NCBI GenBank assembly: GCA_030386875.1
Contig: CM059575.1
Location: 43,678,859 to 43,742,858, forward strand
Source of the DNA: Morinoia aosen
Taxonomy: Eukaryota; Arthropoda; Malacostraca; Amphipoda; Talitridae
Direction: 5' to 3'
DNA: 64,000 nt
Part shown: positions 60,001 to 64,000 of the stretch, piece by piece
How positions within the stretch are numbered: position 1 is the first letter of the stretch
Layout of the letters: each line of letters starts with the position of its first letter
Position numbers and translations under genes: made by a program
The notes under the pieces: model-generated
The model's database searches: none
Told to the model about the DNA's origin: nothing
Seen by the model: only the letters and a program-made list of their open reading frames with translations

Positions 60001-63000
60001 CAAGTGTGAGCCTCGCTGCCCTGCACCGCGGCTCCTCTCCTTCGCCAGAATTTCCTCACGTCGGCCGCGGCCTCCGTACTGGGGCAGCCCCACGCGTGCT
60101 GTATTACGGTCGCGTCAAGTTTTGTCATTTCTATTTTAAAACTCAAGTCCATAATTGTCAAAAGTACGGCCTTCGATAACGTTCGATGAACCAACGCATT
60201 TTTTTCGAAACAGCTGATGGAATATTTTCTAATTTCAAACATTCATCATTTGCTATGATAACATAGGAAAAAGTTGTCTATAAAATAATGGAATGACCGA
60301 GAATATGAAACTCCAAAAACGCATTCAATAATAGATGAATAATATAAATAAAGTAGACTGCCTATTGGAGATGGACACCTCAAAGGAACAAAGTATCAAA
60401 ACCGATTTGAAATTTTGAATGAAATCGGTTTGAATGAAATTATAATCTACAATCCATAAATCATACGAAAGTTTGCCAAACTTAAGAGCTGAAAATCATG
60501 GTTTTTAATTTGGTTATAAGAAAACTGCATGATCTCCTATAGTTGAATGTGAAGAAGTTACTGTAATATTTCCAGTACGATGACACCTACGATTTTCGGC
60601 GATCCAACAACGTAGAATACGGGAAGTCATGCCCACATGCTCAGAGCACATGGTGCACAACTGTCCCCATATATCAAGGATGTCTGCATCGTAGTACCAA
60701 GTTTATCGAAACCGAAGAATAAACCAATTTTAAGCCGTCTGAAGACTATGATTCTGAAATTGAATTTGCTGAAATATTTTTCTAGCAAAAGGAAAATCTT
60801 TTCATTTTTTCCGACTGGGGACAATTAAGTGTGAGCGCGGATAATTGTTTGGTCCGAAGGTATAGGACTATTCAATGTTTTATTAAAAAATTTGATAGTT
60901 TGTAACTTAATGAACAATGATAATGACCATTTTTGAGAAAGTAACATTTTAGAGCTGAATTCATCACATGATAGCTACTATGAGTTGTGTACATTATAAG
61001 GCCGTTACAACAAAGTTCGAACAAAATTTAATTAGAAAACATAAGCCAAAAAATATAAAAACTGGTGCCCAAACTTATAAAACAGACTTTCCGAAAGGCA
61101 AGACCCGAAACAGAGGTCTCAACCGAGGGCTGAGGCATTTATTTTATTTGGTTGGTTCCTGAAGTGAGGAAAAATTCAGACTGATAAAATTCATTCAGTC
61201 TTGTCGTGATACCTGCATCCTGGACATAACATGTGAAAATTTGTTTACTATTTACAACTATCATTTCATTTTATAGTAACACTTTTGACCGGAAGAAATA
61301 AATATTTGATTACTGGCAGGGACCTTTCTTAAATTGAGATAATATACTAACAAATCTGTTTGGCATGGTAACTATTATGTTCATTTCTAGGACTGAGAAA
61401 ATGACGCGTTAGATATACTGTAAATATACAGACATCCCAATACAGGAAAAAATGGTTAACTTTTATGTCGTATTCATAATACATGCTAATTACTTTGGGT
61501 GTTGACCTCAAATAACGTTTAAGATCGATGTTTGGAGTTGTGTATGAATAGGCATGAGAGGAAGTTTTGAATGCTCGAATAATTCCAACTTCTTGTTCAT
61601 AATAACTCCGCAGGTTCAAATTTAAGACTTTTGTGAGCCACTAAGTTCTATTTTGACAAACTTTAAACTCTTTCGTAGGTTTTCATGAGGAATGTTACAA
61701 AACTTTCAGATATAGAGTATTTAGGATACATTTTTAGAACTGCATTCTATATAGATTCATTTATAAATTTTTTTACACGGACGATAGCCACAATATATTG
61801 AGAGAAGATTTAATTACAAAGAGAGAACGCATGTCACAAATTTTGTTGTTAATTTATTATACTGTACTAAAATTTCAACTTTTCTGATTTGTAAAGGTCA
61901 ATCTTAAGAGTGTGCATTACTTCTATAAATTTACGGCGCATATTTTATTTCACTTTTTTGCGTAGGAATTTTAAAAGTATTTGTGCCTAACTTTTAAAGT
62001 ATGTTGATAAATATTACAACAAGATGTCTTTCTGGAAAATGAGCATCCGAATTACATAAATGAAAAAAGCTTGCATTTTTGTAAATCTGCTCGTGAGCCA
62101 CAAAACTGCAAAGAAGATCCGTTAATAGTAATGGAAATAACTTCCACCTCTATTTTTGATTACATTCATATTTAGCTCTCACATTTTGTACGGAAACATT
62201 GTAACCAAAATCGAAAGCGCACCGATAATTTCGAGCTCGCTGGTAAATGTATAAGCCAATGTTTTGATTTCTCTTTCATCTTACCACAGAAACAAAAGGA
62301 AGGCTTTACTGAAATTTGTGACAAATTGACATATTTCAATATCCGATCATTGAGTACTTCTCTTATCTTTCTCTTTGACTCAGTAAAATGGTGCGTAGTT
62401 AACGTAGCTTAATTTCTCTTCACAAAAACTAACCCATCACAGAAATTTATACATGAAAATGTGTTTGCAAATAGTCAAATCGACTGAAGTATTTGCTCTG
62501 GACCTGAAACTATTTGAAGTGTGGGACGTAAACAATATCATTAGGTTTTCACTGTGATGTGTTCATAATTTATGTCAAAAAGGAAGTTTACCTTTTGCGT
62601 GATTGATCTTGATCTAGTTCTTCAAACATAAAAATTTATTTTAATTTAAAAAAATATGCTTAAAACGATCCACCTTATTAAACAAATACACAAAGCACTC
62701 AAAATTTTGTGTAACAGTGGAACCTTACATATATTTGAGAAGAAGCCCACTTTGAGGTACCCTAAAACCCGCACTGATGTGCTTTACTAGCTCTCCCATG
62801 GGCACAGCCTCCACCAACTGTGTCTGCTGGCGAGGTGCTGCGCCCGACCTAAACTGAACGCTCTGCAGCAGGTTACGTATCAGCCACCGGGCATGCGTCA
62901 TTTTAGTTTGAAACGCATACCTCAGTGCAAAAAGGAACAGTCAGAACATAAGTTTGTCGATGGAGATATCAAAGCCATGAAGTGGTTCAATAACCCATCC

Positions 63001-63460
63001 CCCATAATACTCTTCCGGGGTTTGACATTTTTTTATTTGCCTCCGTATTCTACGACTTCTTCTATGATCGGGAGCTAGAGATGAAATTATTCATTCGTCA
63101 AGACATACGAGCATCAAATATTTCATGCGCTTCGAAATTTTTTCATGGGTTGCTCATTTCAGGTTTACTGTCGACAGGGTTCACTGAAACTCATTCGAAA
63201 TTTTGAACTTTTATTTGGTTGCACGCTCTTTGAAAACAATATTCGGGCTTTTTTCGGTCAAATTTTAAGCAACGCAGATGTTCATATCTGTCGATCAAAC
63301 AAAAAATGCGCCAAGTTCATCTCACAAGATTTATTAGGAGAGCTCCTTTTATGCTTACACGAATTTAGAAAGTAATTTACGTCATTTAGAGAGTTTTTTA
63401 TTGGAAACGCTGCATCTTGTCATGAGTCATTATTTTGATCGATGGTTGGTAAGTAAAATG
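57005..63460. other. No recognisable gene
   Basis: About 6.4 kb. A GC-rich patch at about 57590-57900 contains AGATAGCGCCAGATAGCGCA and clustered CpG; another lies at 59990-60100 and a third at 62780-62880. Frames do not exceed 99 codons and none was recognised. Confidence 0.4.
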
Positions 63461-63469
63461 TTATATAAA

Positions 63470-63700
63470 ACTAGTCCACCCCCATTTATTTGAAATAAAA
63501 AAGTGGGCGAAATGTGAGAAAGGCCGTAAAAAATAAAAAATACAATCTCTCGAGAGTAGATGAGGCCGCGTGAACACGGCCCGTCAAAATATATAGGGCT
63601 GGAGCTTGTATCAGTGATACGCTCATCACACACTGCAGGCTGGCTTCGGACAGACCGACCGACGGACGGACGGACGGGCGCGGCTCTTATTATAGTATAG
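63470..63700. repeat. Possible short interspersed repeat ending in a GACG microsatellite
   Basis: A moderately GC-rich block ends in GACCGACCGACGGACGGACG followed by GACGGGCGCGGCTC and TTATTATAGTATAGATT. The microsatellite lies at 63652-63677. The abrupt switch in composition and the microsatellite tail look like a small mobile element, but no partner copy lies in the window. Confidence 0.35.
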
Positions 63701-64000
63701 ATTCCTTAGACTTTTGGTAATATTTTGGCTAAATTTAGCTTTTGATTGGTTAAATGAGGGATATGAATTGCACATTGTCAGCATCGCTCTGAGTGAGATG
63801 TATATAGGAAAATACGTATTGAGCTTTATGAGTGAGGAATCTTTCCTGAATAAGAATCGAGACGAGTTTATTTAGGAGATGGGTTGCGTGATCACTGCAC
63901 TTGATTTTATCTTTGCATACCACATCGGCCGAGAAATTTACACATTTTTGTAACTCTTTTTGAAGATATTGAGGTATGTCTCCTCATACAAGGCTGCAAA

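Overview
The window looks like a gene-poor, AT-rich stretch of an arthropod (most likely insect) nuclear genome. No rRNA, bona fide tRNA, CRISPR array, operon or convincing host protein-coding exon was found. The insect reading rests on the mix of transposable elements: CR1/Jockey-group LINEs, decayed Tc1/mariner-type transposases with a DUF4817-like N-terminus, TTAA-flanked piggyBac-like MITEs, a Penelope-like fragment, a tRNA-derived SINE and a CAGGG-ended mariner-type MITE. The order or species cannot be told from sequence alone.

Layout. 1-3.6 kb: structured repeat DNA with a diverged 110-bp tandem repeat, an 18-bp tandem repeat and a possible LTR. 4.02-5.47 kb: a 26-bp minisatellite of about 55 copies, open in all six frames. 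5.7-6.8 kb: a decayed LINE reverse-transcriptase remnant. 11.4-12.8 kb: an older decayed copy of the main LINE family, followed at 13.26-15.29 kb by a young 5'-truncated copy (LINE-A) with an intact partial RT frame. 21.8-22.5 kb: a diverged AT-rich tandem repeat. 22.9-23.9 kb (minus): a decayed mariner-type transposase. 25.57-28.03 kb: an 18-bp minisatellite of about 136 units with a block duplication of about 900 bp.

31.1-37.24 kb: the longest LINE copy (LINE-B), with a partial ORF1 and a nearly complete ORF2 (endonuclease plus RT) broken by a frameshift near its end. Its 3'UTR is split at a TA by a 1,641-bp element with perfect 23-bp terminal inverted repeats, which itself carries a tRNA-derived SINE. 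38.24-40.33 kb: a long imperfect inverted repeat (arms about 500-570 bp), one arm of which was later split by a 798-bp TA-flanked MITE. 41.11-41.81 kb: a second inverted repeat (288-bp arms, 121-bp spacer) made of the 3' end of a Penelope-like element, with a hammerhead-like core in each arm. 46.0 kb: a short possible mariner fragment. 47.54, 54.31 and 56.04 kb: three members of one TTAA-flanked MITE family. 56.3-57.0 kb (minus): a second, different decayed mariner-type transposase. The last 7 kb hold little beyond a GC-rich patch and a GACG-type microsatellite.

No genes act together as a pathway. The biology is the history of insertions: nested elements give a relative order of events, and the two long inverted repeats are the best candidates for sequences that act as RNA (hairpin or ribozyme) rather than protein.
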